This document shows positions 36,601-45,393 of a stretch of 64,000 nucleotides of DNA, piece after piece; positions within the stretch are counted from its first letter, which is position 1; the number at the start of each line of letters is the position of its first letter. The notes beneath the pieces are model-generated. The model was not told the origin of the DNA. It ran no database searches and worked only from the letters and a program-made list of their open reading frames with translations. This DNA comes from Brumimicrobium glaciale. Its GTDB lineage: Bacteria > Bacteroidota > Bacteroidia > Flavobacteriales_D > Crocinitomicaceae. Location: positions 513,876-577,875 of the forward strand of contig NZ_SETE01000003.1 of assembly GCF_004152935.1 (NCBI RefSeq), read 5' to 3'. A program made the position numbers and the translations under genes.

Positions 36601-37383
36601 AATGAGTTTGAGAAAAGGGTGAATTCACGATTTGCTCATATTATTCAATTGATTGGACGCGAAACAGCAGAATTAAACTCCAAAAAAGGAGATATTGAGA
36701 AGATTATTAAAAAAATCAATGATGATTTCAGCAGTAAAAACTTTGTGGAAGCCATCAAAGAAATGGAAATACGCACATTAGCAAGTTCAAACCCAGTCGT
36801 TAGATTACTGATTAAGATTCAAGAGTTTAATGATGAAAACAGTTTCCTTTTAGGAGAAACCAACCTTTTCACTTCCACTGATAGTAATTCTAAAAATCAA
36901 AAGGCTGTAGAACTTTTAAAGGAACTGGTAAAAGCGATAGAAAAACACAAAAGTCCAACGTTAACCTTGTCTGAATCCTTTGAATTACAATTCAAAATTG
37001 TAGAAAATGACAACAATTCTGGTTGGGTTGAGAAACTATCAAATGTGGGGAGTGAAGGAACAGATGTTCTGGTAAAAGCGATGATAAATATCCTTCTCTT
37101 AAATGTTTTCAAAGACAGTGCTTCTAAGAAATTTAAAGATTTCAAATTGCATTGCATGATGGATGAAATTGGAAGATTACACCCTAATAACGTTAAAGGT
37201 ATTTTAAGATTTGCGAACGAAAGAAATATCTTGTTGATTAACGGTTCGCCGACAAGTCAAAACGCTACCGATTACAAGTACACATATAAATTGGCAAAAG
37301 TTCAATCAGAATCAGATGCTAAGAAGTACATCACGAAGATTAATCGATTGGTTAAAATCAATACAAAGGTTCCTAATAAATGA
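33682..37383 (+). CDS. SMC/MukB-like ATPase, JetC-like (Wadjet-type), 1233 aa
   Basis: The Walker A GTQGVGKS (residues 30-37) lies in the N-terminal head. About 850 residues of heptad-rich charged coiled coil follow (about 260-1010). The C-terminal head has a signature-like NVGSEGTDVL (about 1121-1130) and Walker B CMMDEIGRLHPNN with D1161/E1162. The pattern LIGTQGVGKSTLLRAILFFYNA is MukB/JetC-like rather than Rad50-like, and no CxxC zinc hook is present. Such ATPases extrude DNA loops; in Wadjet the complex recognises small circular plasmids. It overlaps both neighbours by a few bases, so the four products are coordinately made. The length is at the upper end of what I recall for JetC, suggesting a longer arm. 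Confidence 0.85.
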   Translation: MRYLNKIVFINSASVSYAEIELDGNVHLIGTQGVGKSTLLRAILFFYNANKSKLGIPREKKGFDDYYFQYQNSYIIYEVEKEGVPFCVLAYKVNGKVAFRFFNSRYERELFIDENNRAFESWDKIRNALGKEIHYSTIVSSYEDFRRIIYGDNKGLKPDFRKYALIESKQYQNIPRTIQNVLLNSNLEAKFIKDTIINSINEDETTIDIENYSKVHLIDFEREINDIRIWFKANKKGEIVIRNQAERVIDKYRIHNFLIGEKKQLAHALGFRMDFIEKEKPLLISNSSKENNVLIELFNKRENLKDLHLKREQKLVSDIDYVKKELIKAAKKQTEYDNQNIDEVIRKVIQRDTLERELRTLGEEKSLLKSAFGQISQKYESLISQVQNQQQEFTNHRSAEVNNIKSESGESREKLFETYVKLIVQVENDNQTEKETAFNELNSVVERENTLKRKKSELKYQVFYDVEINKCKIEINEIKEKVAGANSTILNSKNEVNILRKEWELEEKEIVRSTGLKVDSINSKKTKFTDQIQLLENKIAQSKSSLYGWLNDYVPNWENTIGKVIDEDNVLFNSELNPKLINERSDTFFGVELNLNGLNNRTKTLTEYNDEITEFKIENANLHKSLLQLNEDKEDDLQKLKTKFRKKLKGFKDVIAENEYFIEQSDQKLKKIQVELSEWLEKSKSEKIKISNEIENKLNEVTSDKVKAQDKLGKIKIGIKRKITLKENERDSAILSLQTLNQTRIDEIQLNISNNKEESEKRVQELRKEETSELDIKGADIKRITLIENRLLEVEKAIEYIRNNEAIVIEYKKDKRELFDRIPEFRAEKITLEKRQNLILEEHKDEIVKLDKKYFDQKTVVDGIQSEVDEFNTDEKEFAEFKKLDAFINIQTYFSDAISEDKDLKTAHSIISEIKGRYYKGIENFKELQQNINAFNGNFTYKNIFSFKTDLNNDEDFLSFASDLKEFTEEDKINEFEKRVNSRFAHIIQLIGRETAELNSKKGDIEKIIKKINDDFSSKNFVEAIKEMEIRTLASSNPVVRLLIKIQEFNDENSFLLGETNLFTSTDSNSKNQKAVELLKELVKAIEKHKSPTLTLSESFELQFKIVENDNNSGWVEKLSNVGSEGTDVLVKAMINILLLNVFKDSASKKFKDFKLHCMMDEIGRLHPNNVKGILRFANERNILLINGSPTSQNATDYKYTYKLAKVQSESDAKKYITKINRLVKINTKVPNK

Positions 37384-38231
37384 AACTAACATTAAAAATA
37401 GCTAAGGTATTGGTTCAACTTATCGATGGTGAAGCAATTCCTGCAAGTTCAGCAAAAAGTAAATTAATTGACGATTTAGTATCCGAAAACATCATTTTTC
37501 GTAAAGGTAAACAGCGCAAGACTTTAGAACTTTTAAATGAAGAAGCCTTACATATATACTTAGCTAATCAACTGCAAATTAATGATTTGAAAAAGTATAT
37601 TTCTGCTGTGGAAAATACTGAATCCTCTCGTACAGATTTTGTAAAAATCACCACTGATTCTAAACATTCGAAAGAAAGAGCATTTAAAGGGTTTCTAATT
37701 AACTGTTATCACCCTATAGTTGGGAAGTTAAATGGACAAGAATTCATTGTTAATCCTAGTCCTGGTAGCTTTGTTTTTATATATGACTTCGAGACTTTTA
37801 AGATTCCAAAAAACGTGACAGTAGTTGGAGTGGAAAATGCCAAAAACTTCAGTCAGATTGAAGAGCAGAAACAACTTTTTAAAGACATAAATCCTCTGTT
37901 TGTATCACGTTATCCGCAAAATCAAAACAAAGATTTTATTCAATGGATGAAATCAATTCCTAATGACTACCTACATTTTGGAGACTTTGATTTTGCTGGG
38001 ATTGGTATTTATTTGAATGAATATAAAAAGAAAATTATAGGAAAATCATCGTTTTTCATTCCTAAAAATATTGATATTATTTTGTCCAAATACGGAAATA
38101 GAAAACGTTATGATATTCAAAAAATGAATTTTAATCAAGAAGATATTAAAGATGAGAAACTTCTAGGTCTGGTTTACTTAATCGCTTTAGAGAAGAAAGG
38201 ATTGGATCAAGAGTTTTTTATTGGGAAGTGA
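37380..38231 (+). CDS. Toprim-domain nuclease subunit, JetD-like (Wadjet-type)
   Basis: A 283-aa protein. The N-terminus looks like a winged helix (KVLVQLIDGEAIPASSAKSKLIDDLVSENIIFRKGKQRKTLEL). The C-terminal half carries a Toprim-like core: TVVGVENAKNF with the acidic E152, then HFGDFDFAGIGIYLNEY with the DxD pair D202/D204, as in topoisomerase VI A/JetD proteins. JetD cleaves the DNA that the condensin part has recognised. It is shorter than the JetD I remember (about 350-400 aa), so the N-terminal module may be reduced. The start overlaps the SMC stop by 4 bases. This is the clearest sign that the operon is Wadjet-like and not a housekeeping MukBEF. Confidence 0.72.
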   Translation: MKLTLKIAKVLVQLIDGEAIPASSAKSKLIDDLVSENIIFRKGKQRKTLELLNEEALHIYLANQLQINDLKKYISAVENTESSRTDFVKITTDSKHSKERAFKGFLINCYHPIVGKLNGQEFIVNPSPGSFVFIYDFETFKIPKNVTVVGVENAKNFSQIEEQKQLFKDINPLFVSRYPQNQNKDFIQWMKSIPNDYLHFGDFDFAGIGIYLNEYKKKIIGKSSFFIPKNIDIILSKYGNRKRYDIQKMNFNQEDIKDEKLLGLVYLIALEKKGLDQEFFIGK

Positions 38232-38313
38232 TAGATGGTTTAAATATAAACCCTCTTTACTCCAACCATTTTCACTAAGTTTAAATTCCATTCTAGACAA
38301 AAAGCCTAATCAA

Positions 38314-38697
38314 ATGATTCAAGTAGTTTGTGCTGTAATTTTAAGAGACAAAAAAATGCTCATTGCCCAACGCAGTGAGAAAATGAAGCTACCTTTGAAA
38401 TGGGAGTTCCCTGGAGGGAAGTTAGAAGAAGGTGAAAGTGAAGAGCAAGCTATTGTTAGAGAAATCAAAGAAGAACTAAACATTGAAATCCTTCCAGTAA
38501 AAAAGATATCTTCTCATGTTCATGATTATGGTGATTTTAAAATAAACTTGATTGCTTATTTATGTGATTATGTTGCTGGAGAAATTAAGCTTTTGGAACA
38601 TCAAGATTATAAATTCGTTGAGTTTGATAAATTATTAGATTTTGATTTGGCGGATGCGGATATTCCAATTATAGAAAAATTGAAAATACTTTTGTAA
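38314..38697 (+). CDS. NUDIX hydrolase, MutT-like (8-oxo-dGTP diphosphatase type)
   Basis: About 127 aa, starting MIQVVCAVILRDKKMLIAQRSEKMKLPLKWEFPGGKLEEGES. The Nudix box GGKLEEGESEEQAIVREIKEELNIE is complete (GX5EX7REUXEEXGU with Asn-Ile at the end). The ATG at 38314 is preferred to an earlier in-frame start because the family begins here. Such proteins clean oxidised or other unwanted NTPs. In Bacteroidota they are often found with DUF3427 helicases, as here: the helicase remnant starts at the last base of this gene (TAATG). Confidence 0.88.
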   Translation: MIQVVCAVILRDKKMLIAQRSEKMKLPLKWEFPGGKLEEGESEEQAIVREIKEELNIEILPVKKISSHVHDYGDFKINLIAYLCDYVAGEIKLLEHQDYKFVEFDKLLDFDLADADIPIIEKLKILL

Positions 38698-39120
38698 TGA
38701 TAGAAGGAATTTACGAACAGCTGATCACAAAATTATTCGCTTCTAAATTAGAGGAACTTGATAGCGATTTAATAGAAGGTGATCTCGTTAAATCAGTAGA
38801 ATATTTTTCTCCAACTACAAGGTATAATGATTACGCAGTTAGTGATACGCTTTTTCACTGGCAATCTCAAAATCAAACACGTTCAGACAGGGGTGAAGGG
38901 TTGACTTATGTTACTCATCAAGATCTAAACAAAAAAAATTCTACTTTTCACCAGTGAGAAAGCAAAAGATATATTTGGAAACACAATAGGATATGTTTTT
39001 ATTGGTGAAGGAAATATTCAAGATTATTATGGAACTAAGCCTATGAGTATAAATTGGCTTTTGAATGAACCAATTCCTCAATATTTATGGAATGCTTCTG
39101 CTAAAATGTCCGTTGGATAA
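38697..39120 (+). pseudogene. Remnant of a DUF3427-type superfamily II helicase (internal deletion and frameshift)
   Basis: The first about 24 codons (MIEGIYEQLITKLFASKLEE) resemble the very start of DUF3427 helicases. They then run directly into the far C-terminal DUF3427 part (YFSPTTRYNDYAVSDTLFHWQSQNQTRSDRGEGLTYVTH). The whole helicase core (Walker A, DEAD/DEAH, about 700-900 residues) is missing. At an A8 run near 38931-38938 the frame breaks. The +1 frame continues KKILLFTSEKAKDIFGNTIGYVFIGEGN...YYGTKPMSINWLLNEPIP to a stop at 39120. So there are two independent lesions and no function is expected. Confidence 0.78.
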
Positions 39121-39187
39121 GGTTATATTAACATCTACTCTATTGCAAAATCCATAACTTTTAATTAATTTAAAGGAAAATCAAACA

Positions 39188-40252
39188 ATGTCAAAAAGCG
39201 TAAAAATTATAGGTACAGGAAGTTATATTCCGGGAAATGTGACTAAAAATGAGTCTTTTAGTTCTCACCGTTTCTTTAATATTGATGGTTCTAAAATTAA
39301 GGAGTCGAATACCGATATAATTGAGAAATTTAAAGCCATAACAGGGATTGAGGAAAGAAAATACTTCGATAATAACTTGGTGACATCAGATATGGCATTT
39401 TTTGCTGCGAATGAAGCAATAAAGGATGCTAAAGTGAATCCTGAAGAAATCGATTACATTGTTGTAGCGCATAATTATGGCGATGTAAAATACAATTCCA
39501 TTCAAAGTGATATGGTTCCTAGTTTAGCTTCGCGGGTCAAACATTTGTTGCAAATAGAAAATCCCAATTGTGTAGCTTATGATATACTTTTTGGTTGTCC
39601 AGGATGGTTGGAAGGGATAATTCAGATGAATGCATATATCAAAGCTGGAATGGCGAAAACATGTTTAGTAATAGGTGCTGAAGGACTTTCTAGAGTCATC
39701 GACCAACATGACAGAGATTCTATGATTTATAGTGATGGTGCAGGAGCTGCTGTTATTCAATTAACAGAATCTACGGGAGGAATCATTGCACATTCAACAG
39801 AAACACACACAAAAGAAGAAGCCCATTTTATTCACTTCGATAAGAGTTATGAAAAACTTGAAAATAGTGCCAGACATTATATTAAAATGTATGGGAGGAA
39901 AGTCTATAATTTTGCTTTGAAAAATGTGCCTGTAGCCATGAAATCTTGTTTAGATAAAAGCGGTGTTTCAATTGATCAAATTAAAAAAATAATTATTCAT
40001 CAAGCCAATGAAAAGATGGATGAAGCTATTTGCGAACGTTTCTTTAAACTTTGCAATCGCGAAGTTCCAAATAACATAATGCCCATGAGTATTGGTGAGC
40101 TTGGAAATAGCAGTGTTGCTACAATTCCAACGTTATTGGATCTCATTTTGAAATTAAAAATGAAGGGTCATAAAATAGAGAAAGGCGATCATGTGATGTT
40201 TGCCAGTGTTGGTGCTGGAATGAATATTAATGCTGTGGTTTATCAGTTCTAA
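39188..40252 (+). CDS. 3-oxoacyl-ACP synthase III family protein (KAS III paralogue)
   Basis: A 354-aa thiolase-fold protein. The catalytic cysteine is in ILFGCPGWLEG (C137), the histidine in IIHQANEKMDE and the asparagine in GELGNSSVATIP. Compared with fabH at 25976 it is longer and has a diverged active site (FGCPGW in place of NAACSGF), and the insert RFFNIDGSKIKESNTDIIEKFKAITGIEERK is characteristic of a separate subfamily. Such paralogues often work in secondary metabolism, olefin or pigment synthesis, or use unusual starters. No partner genes are nearby, so the substrate is unknown. Confidence 0.85.
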   Translation: MSKSVKIIGTGSYIPGNVTKNESFSSHRFFNIDGSKIKESNTDIIEKFKAITGIEERKYFDNNLVTSDMAFFAANEAIKDAKVNPEEIDYIVVAHNYGDVKYNSIQSDMVPSLASRVKHLLQIENPNCVAYDILFGCPGWLEGIIQMNAYIKAGMAKTCLVIGAEGLSRVIDQHDRDSMIYSDGAGAAVIQLTESTGGIIAHSTETHTKEEAHFIHFDKSYEKLENSARHYIKMYGRKVYNFALKNVPVAMKSCLDKSGVSIDQIKKIIIHQANEKMDEAICERFFKLCNREVPNNIMPMSIGELGNSSVATIPTLLDLILKLKMKGHKIEKGDHVMFASVGAGMNINAVVYQF

Positions 40253-40505
40253 GCACTCTACTCTCTTTTTCTTTCTCATTCTGTTTCTCTTTCTCACTCT
40301 TTCATAACGTAAAAGATTAAGCAGCGCTGCGTTGATTTTTCGCACTTGTACAGAGCTTTCCGAAGTAAAGGTTCGCAAAGAACAACGTAAATTCTCACGC
40401 TGCAAAAACCGAAGGCGAATGTGATTTGTCTTCAAAAAATATCTCGTTTTTAACAGTAAAAAATAAAAATCCCGTAATATTTTATTCTACATTTGGAATA
40501 AAATA
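40253..40505. other. Intergenic stretch with pyrimidine-rich tract
   Basis: Starts with a CT-rich run (about 40258-40300) like that at 9550-9585, followed by sequence with no credible gene on either strand. Confidence 0.4.
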
Positions 40506-41108
40506 ATGTCGATAGAACGAAGAGTACAATTGGTTGAAATGTTATTTTATGATTTAGAGTTAGAAGGCGCTCAGTTTAAAAAAGAATCAGGATTGGGATG
40601 CGTTGCCGGCTGCGGAAAATGCTGTACACATCCAGATTTAGATGCTTCACCATTAGAGTTTTTACCTTGGGCATTTCATTTGTTTTTGAATGGAGAAGCC
40701 GAAAATACACTTGATATTATCAACGAAACCGACACTAGAACCTGTCACATTTATAAATCACTATCAGTTTTAGGTAAAGGCCGATGTACCGACTATAAAT
40801 ACCGTGGATTAATTTGTCGCCTATTTGGATTTGGTGCCAGTAGAGATAAATACGGTAATTTAAGATTAGCCACTTGCAAAATCATTAAAGAAGGTCAAGC
40901 CGAAAACTACAATGCTACTGTGGAGGCTATTTCAAATGGAATGCAAGTTCCAATATTTACTGAGTATTACATGAAATTGAATCAGATAGATCATCACATG
41001 GGAAATAAAATTCTACCTGTTAACAAAGCACTTAAGTTAGCTTTGGAAGAGGTTTTACAATATTATCATTATCGACCTGATGCTATTAATGGATTGAATT
41101 GTGGGTAG
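40506..41108 (+). CDS. YkgJ-family cysteine cluster protein
   Basis: A 200-aa soluble protein of the CxxxCxxCC family (YkgJ/UPF0153). The cluster GLGCVAGCGKCCTHPDLDASPLEF (from about residue 30) and the later RTCHIYK and CTDYKYRGLICRLFGFGASRD supply the conserved cysteines, likely binding zinc or an Fe-S cluster. The biochemical function of the family is unknown. It is transcribed alone between spacers of 253 and 247 bases. Confidence 0.85.
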   Translation: MSIERRVQLVEMLFYDLELEGAQFKKESGLGCVAGCGKCCTHPDLDASPLEFLPWAFHLFLNGEAENTLDIINETDTRTCHIYKSLSVLGKGRCTDYKYRGLICRLFGFGASRDKYGNLRLATCKIIKEGQAENYNATVEAISNGMQVPIFTEYYMKLNQIDHHMGNKILPVNKALKLALEEVLQYYHYRPDAINGLNCG

Positions 41109-41355
41109 ATAATTCATTACTCTAAACTATATTTCATTCCTATCCATAAATCTGAGAGTAATCATTGAGGTCTTATAATTATAATTATAATCTTTTTTAT
41201 GGGGCAAAAAATCATGCATAAAGCAGTTGATACGCTGTTTTAAATTTGTTTTCTAAATTTATTTGATATGGTTTTTTTGAATTAAGATTGATTAATTTCC
41301 AACGTATTTGTAAGAGTGTACGTTACTATTTTTCAAACACTTAATTCTACAAATT
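41109..41355. other. Intergenic region before the large T9SS protein
   Basis: AT-rich, with an (ATTATA)n-like run near 41175-41195 and no gene. It presumably holds the promoter of the 1265-aa protein. Confidence 0.4.
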
Positions 41356-44300
41356 ATGAAAAATTATATTCTATTACTGACAATTATTTGCTCTTCCTTT
41401 TTCTTAAAAGCACAGATGGTTCAATTCGAGCAAGTTGGTCCGCTTCCTCCAGAACTACCAAACATAACCAATTTTAAAGGTGTTTGGAATGGAGATGCTA
41501 AAGCTATTGACGTTGATGGGGACAATGATGAGGACCTCTTGATCCTTGGTTCGATTGGGTCGAACACAGGAATAACAGAGCTTTATTTAAACGACGGAAA
41601 TGGTGAATATACTTTATCTACTGGATCATCTTTTACAGGAGTCTATCATGGAGAAGCCGCCTTTGCAGATATTGATGGGGACAATGATCCTGATTTAATA
41701 CTTATGGGTGGTGATATGATTAGTCAATCATCAGAAATATATATCAATGATGGATTGGGTAATTTTACACTAGATGGCACGACCTCTTTTCAATTATTAT
41801 TTAATAGTTTTTTGGGAGTTTCAGATATAGACGGTGACGGAGATTTGGATTTACTAATGTCAGGATATGCAAACTTTAATACTCCGGTTACCAACCTATA
41901 CATTAATGACGGATCAGGTAGCTTTGCGCTTTCAACTACAAATTCTATTTCTGGTTTTGCAGATGGTGCAGTTGATTTCGCAGATATTGATGGCGATAAT
42001 GATCAAGATTTATTTATTTCTGGAAGAAAGGACGGTTCCTTAACAGGGCTTTCAGAGCTTTATATTAATGATGGAACAGGAGTTTTTTCACTTGCTTCAG
42101 GGGTTTTATTTCCACCAACTTCTTATGGTACCGTTGATTTTGGAGATGTTAATGGAGATAATCATCAAGATTTATTAATCACAGGTGCAAACGTAATTGA
42201 CTATTATTCTAATCTTTACATAAATGACGGTCTAGGAAACTTTAGCTTGGTTCCAGGAAATCCGTTACCCGAAACTGGTAGGGGAGATGTCGCATTAGTA
42301 GATATTGATGGAGATAATGACTTAGATATATGTATGACAGGTATTGGTTATTTAGGTCAAGGTTTTTTTGTACAATATTACAATGATGGCTTGGGAAATT
42401 ATACCAACGGATTAGGGAATAATGTTTATGGGACAACTAACGGAGCAATTGTCTTTTCAGATATTGATGGAGATAATGATAAAGATTTTTTTATTACAGG
42501 ACAAACTGGTGAAGGACTTAAAACGCAACTCTATACCAACGATGCATTGGGTAACTTTACTCATGTATCGGGAACTTCATTTCTAAATACAGAGTTCGCT
42601 AAGATTTATTTTGGAGATATTGATGGCGATAGTGACCAAGATGTCCTAATTCTTGGAGAGCCTTCTAGAATTTACAAGAATGATGGAATTGGGAATTATG
42701 ATTACGTTACTGGAACTTCCATTTCAAACTTAAGATTCAATGATGCTGTTTTGCAAGATATGGACAGTGATAATGATCTTGATTTATTAATTTCAGGATG
42801 GAGTAGTAATGTAATGGTTTGTGAATACTACACCAATGATGGTACAGGTAATTTTACTTTGGTTTCATCATCACCTCTTAATCAGGTTTATAGTTCTAGG
42901 ACTTCCTTTTCAGATATTGATGGAGATGGAGATATTGACCTTCTTCAAACAGGTATTATTATGAGTGGAGAAATAATTACAGAAACTTATAATAACGATG
43001 GATTTGGAAATTTAAGTCTTTCTTTTGGTTTTCCAACTAACTCAGGAGTGGGGTCATCCCCATCAGGCCCAGGGACAATTACTTTTGGAGATATCGACGG
43101 AGATAATGACCAAGATGTTTTATTAACAGGACGTGATAGCACCCTTGCATTAGTTTCTCAGCTTTATAGAAATGATGGGTCTGGAAACTTTAGTCTTATT
43201 GCGGGAACCTCATTTATTGGTGTAAAAGGTTGTTCTGTAGCCTTTGCTGATGTTGATGGAGACAATGACCAAGACATTATATTATCTGGCGAAGTCTCAA
43301 ATTATAATTACATTACTTATCTCTACAAGAATGATGGAGCTGGAAACTATAGTCTTGATCCGGGAACAACCTTTACAGGTGTGGAAAAGGGTTCTATTGC
43401 CTTTGCTGATGTTGATGGAGACGCTGATTTAGACCTAATAATTACTGGAGTTGATGCCGGTAATTCGCGGGTTGCTGAATTATACATCAATGATGGATTA
43501 GGTAATTTTACTATTCTCTTAGGAATGCCATTTACAGAAGTGAAAATGAGTTCTATTGCATTTTCTGATATCGACGGAGACAATGATCCTGATTTACTGT
43601 TGACAGGAAATGCATCAAGTGGTTTGGTTACGCGACTTTATAGAAATAAACCTTGTTATCCTAATTCAGGCCAAGACGTTCAAATTGCTTGTGGATCCTA
43701 TACTTGGATAGACAGTATTACCTATACCGCTTCCAATAACACCGCTACTTTTTCACTTGTAAATAGTGCGAATTGTGATTCGATTGTAACATTAGATTTA
43801 ACGATAAATCCAGTTCCAACAAGAGATACAACGGTTGTCGCTTGTCAAGAGTTTGAATGGTATGGAAACTTCTATACTTCGTCGAATATTTACACATATA
43901 CCAAAGTAAATCCCATTGGTTGTGACTCTATTATCATTTTAGATTTAGTGATTACTCAACCCACAACAAGCAATTTAACCGTTGTTGATTGTGAGCAGTT
44001 TATATGGTTTGGAAACATTTATACAAGCTCAAATTTATATACGCATACTCTTATCAATAATGCTGGTTGTGATTCAATTATCACCTTAGATTTAACAATC
44101 AATCAACCAACAACAAGAGATACAATTGCTGTGGAATGTGAGCAATTTACTTGGTATGGAAACACATATACGAACTCAGATTTTTACACACATACACTTC
44201 TAAATAGTGTAGGTTGTGACTCAGTGATTATATTAGATTTAACAATTAATCAACCAACGACTAAAGACACCATAGCGTTAGCATGTGGTCAATTTACATG

Positions 44301-45153
44301 GTATGGAAATATATACACATCTTCAAATTTTTATACGCATACGCTCTTAAATAGTGTGGGCTGTGATTCCATAATTACGTTGGATTTAACCATTGGTAAT
44401 CCATCAGTCGGAGATACTATTGCAAATGCTTGTGAACAGTTTACTTGGTATGGAAATACATATTATACATCAAACTTTTACACGCATATACTCACTAATA
44501 TGTATGGATGTGATTCAACCGTTTACTTAGATTTAACAATCGGTAATTCAAACGTTGGAGATACAACTGCAACTGCTTGTGTGGAATTCACATGGTATGG
44601 AAATACTTACAGTTCAAGCAATACCTACACCCATACATTAACCAATGCTTCTGGTTGTGATTCCTTGGTAACACTTGATTTAACGATTAATGAGGTAAAT
44701 ATTGGAGTTGCATTGGATGTTGGGGTGTTTACAAGTCAGGCCAATGGAGCTACTTATCAATGGTACAATTGTGAGCCGTTGAATGAAGAGATTTCAGGAG
44801 AAACAAATCAATCTTATACACCAAGAGAAAATGGAAGGTATTCTGTGATTGTTACCCAAGGTGGTTGTGTAGATACTTCAGATTGTATTACTTTAAATAA
44901 CGTTGGAGCAGCATCTTATGCTAAACTAGATTATAAATTATATCCTAACCCTGTGGTTAACCAGTTGACTATTGAAAGTCAAGGAAATATATATGAAATA
45001 GAAATATATAGTATAACAGGACAAAGACTTATCGCTTTTCGACCTCAAACTAAAGACATAAAAATAGATTTTTCAACTTACGGAAAAGGGGTGTATTTAG
45101 TAAAAATGCATTCTGAAGGTCAGGTAACAACCTCAAGGGTAATAAAACAATAA
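41356..45153 (+). CDS. Large T9SS-secreted protein with FG-GAP/VCBS repeats and 49-residue repeats
   Basis: A 1265-aa exported protein. A signal peptide (MKNYILLLTIICSSFFLKAQ) is followed by about 13 FG-GAP/VCBS-like units (roughly 20-770) with the calcium-binding-type motif D-x-D-G-D-x-D-x-D (DIDGDNDPDL) and the partner LYINDGxGNF. They should fold as one or two beta-propellers. Then come six 49-residue units (about 815-1110) of the form CDSIITLDLTI ... CEQFTWYGNTYTSSNFYTHTL, each with two cysteines that could form a disulfide. An Ig-like SPRYSV-type segment follows. The last about 80 residues are a type A T9SS sorting domain (YKLYPNPVVNQLTIES ... KGVYLVKMHSEGQVTTSRVIKQ). It is likely cell-surface attached and adhesin-like. 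Confidence 0.9.
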   Translation: MKNYILLLTIICSSFFLKAQMVQFEQVGPLPPELPNITNFKGVWNGDAKAIDVDGDNDEDLLILGSIGSNTGITELYLNDGNGEYTLSTGSSFTGVYHGEAAFADIDGDNDPDLILMGGDMISQSSEIYINDGLGNFTLDGTTSFQLLFNSFLGVSDIDGDGDLDLLMSGYANFNTPVTNLYINDGSGSFALSTTNSISGFADGAVDFADIDGDNDQDLFISGRKDGSLTGLSELYINDGTGVFSLASGVLFPPTSYGTVDFGDVNGDNHQDLLITGANVIDYYSNLYINDGLGNFSLVPGNPLPETGRGDVALVDIDGDNDLDICMTGIGYLGQGFFVQYYNDGLGNYTNGLGNNVYGTTNGAIVFSDIDGDNDKDFFITGQTGEGLKTQLYTNDALGNFTHVSGTSFLNTEFAKIYFGDIDGDSDQDVLILGEPSRIYKNDGIGNYDYVTGTSISNLRFNDAVLQDMDSDNDLDLLISGWSSNVMVCEYYTNDGTGNFTLVSSSPLNQVYSSRTSFSDIDGDGDIDLLQTGIIMSGEIITETYNNDGFGNLSLSFGFPTNSGVGSSPSGPGTITFGDIDGDNDQDVLLTGRDSTLALVSQLYRNDGSGNFSLIAGTSFIGVKGCSVAFADVDGDNDQDIILSGEVSNYNYITYLYKNDGAGNYSLDPGTTFTGVEKGSIAFADVDGDADLDLIITGVDAGNSRVAELYINDGLGNFTILLGMPFTEVKMSSIAFSDIDGDNDPDLLLTGNASSGLVTRLYRNKPCYPNSGQDVQIACGSYTWIDSITYTASNNTATFSLVNSANCDSIVTLDLTINPVPTRDTTVVACQEFEWYGNFYTSSNIYTYTKVNPIGCDSIIILDLVITQPTTSNLTVVDCEQFIWFGNIYTSSNLYTHTLINNAGCDSIITLDLTINQPTTRDTIAVECEQFTWYGNTYTNSDFYTHTLLNSVGCDSVIILDLTINQPTTKDTIALACGQFTWYGNIYTSSNFYTHTLLNSVGCDSIITLDLTIGNPSVGDTIANACEQFTWYGNTYYTSNFYTHILTNMYGCDSTVYLDLTIGNSNVGDTTATACVEFTWYGNTYSSSNTYTHTLTNASGCDSLVTLDLTINEVNIGVALDVGVFTSQANGATYQWYNCEPLNEEISGETNQSYTPRENGRYSVIVTQGGCVDTSDCITLNNVGAASYAKLDYKLYPNPVVNQLTIESQGNIYEIEIYSITGQRLIAFRPQTKDIKIDFSTYGKGVYLVKMHSEGQVTTSRVIKQ

Positions 45154-45178
45154 ATTCGTTCAAGGCTACAAAAAAAAT

Positions 45179-45217
45179 AACTGTTCATGAATGTAATTAT
45201 TCATGAGCAGTTTTTTT
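45179..45217 (+). terminator. Terminator of the large T9SS protein gene
   Basis: A stem of about 13 bp (AACTGTTCATGAA with TTCATGAGCAGTT, one T-G wobble) and a T7 tract, 26 bases after the stop. Confidence 0.9.
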
Positions 45218-45393
45218 GTCGAAAACGCTATAAAAATTTTCCGAAATATTATCACTACCTATCAGATGCAGCCGTTGGATTCATTTGAGGTGGGTTAATT
45301 ATTCTTATCAAAACACAGTGATTGTTCAATAAAAGCCGTAGTTTTCTCCTTTATAATGGTGATTACACAACCTCTAATTAAATTCTTGAAAAT

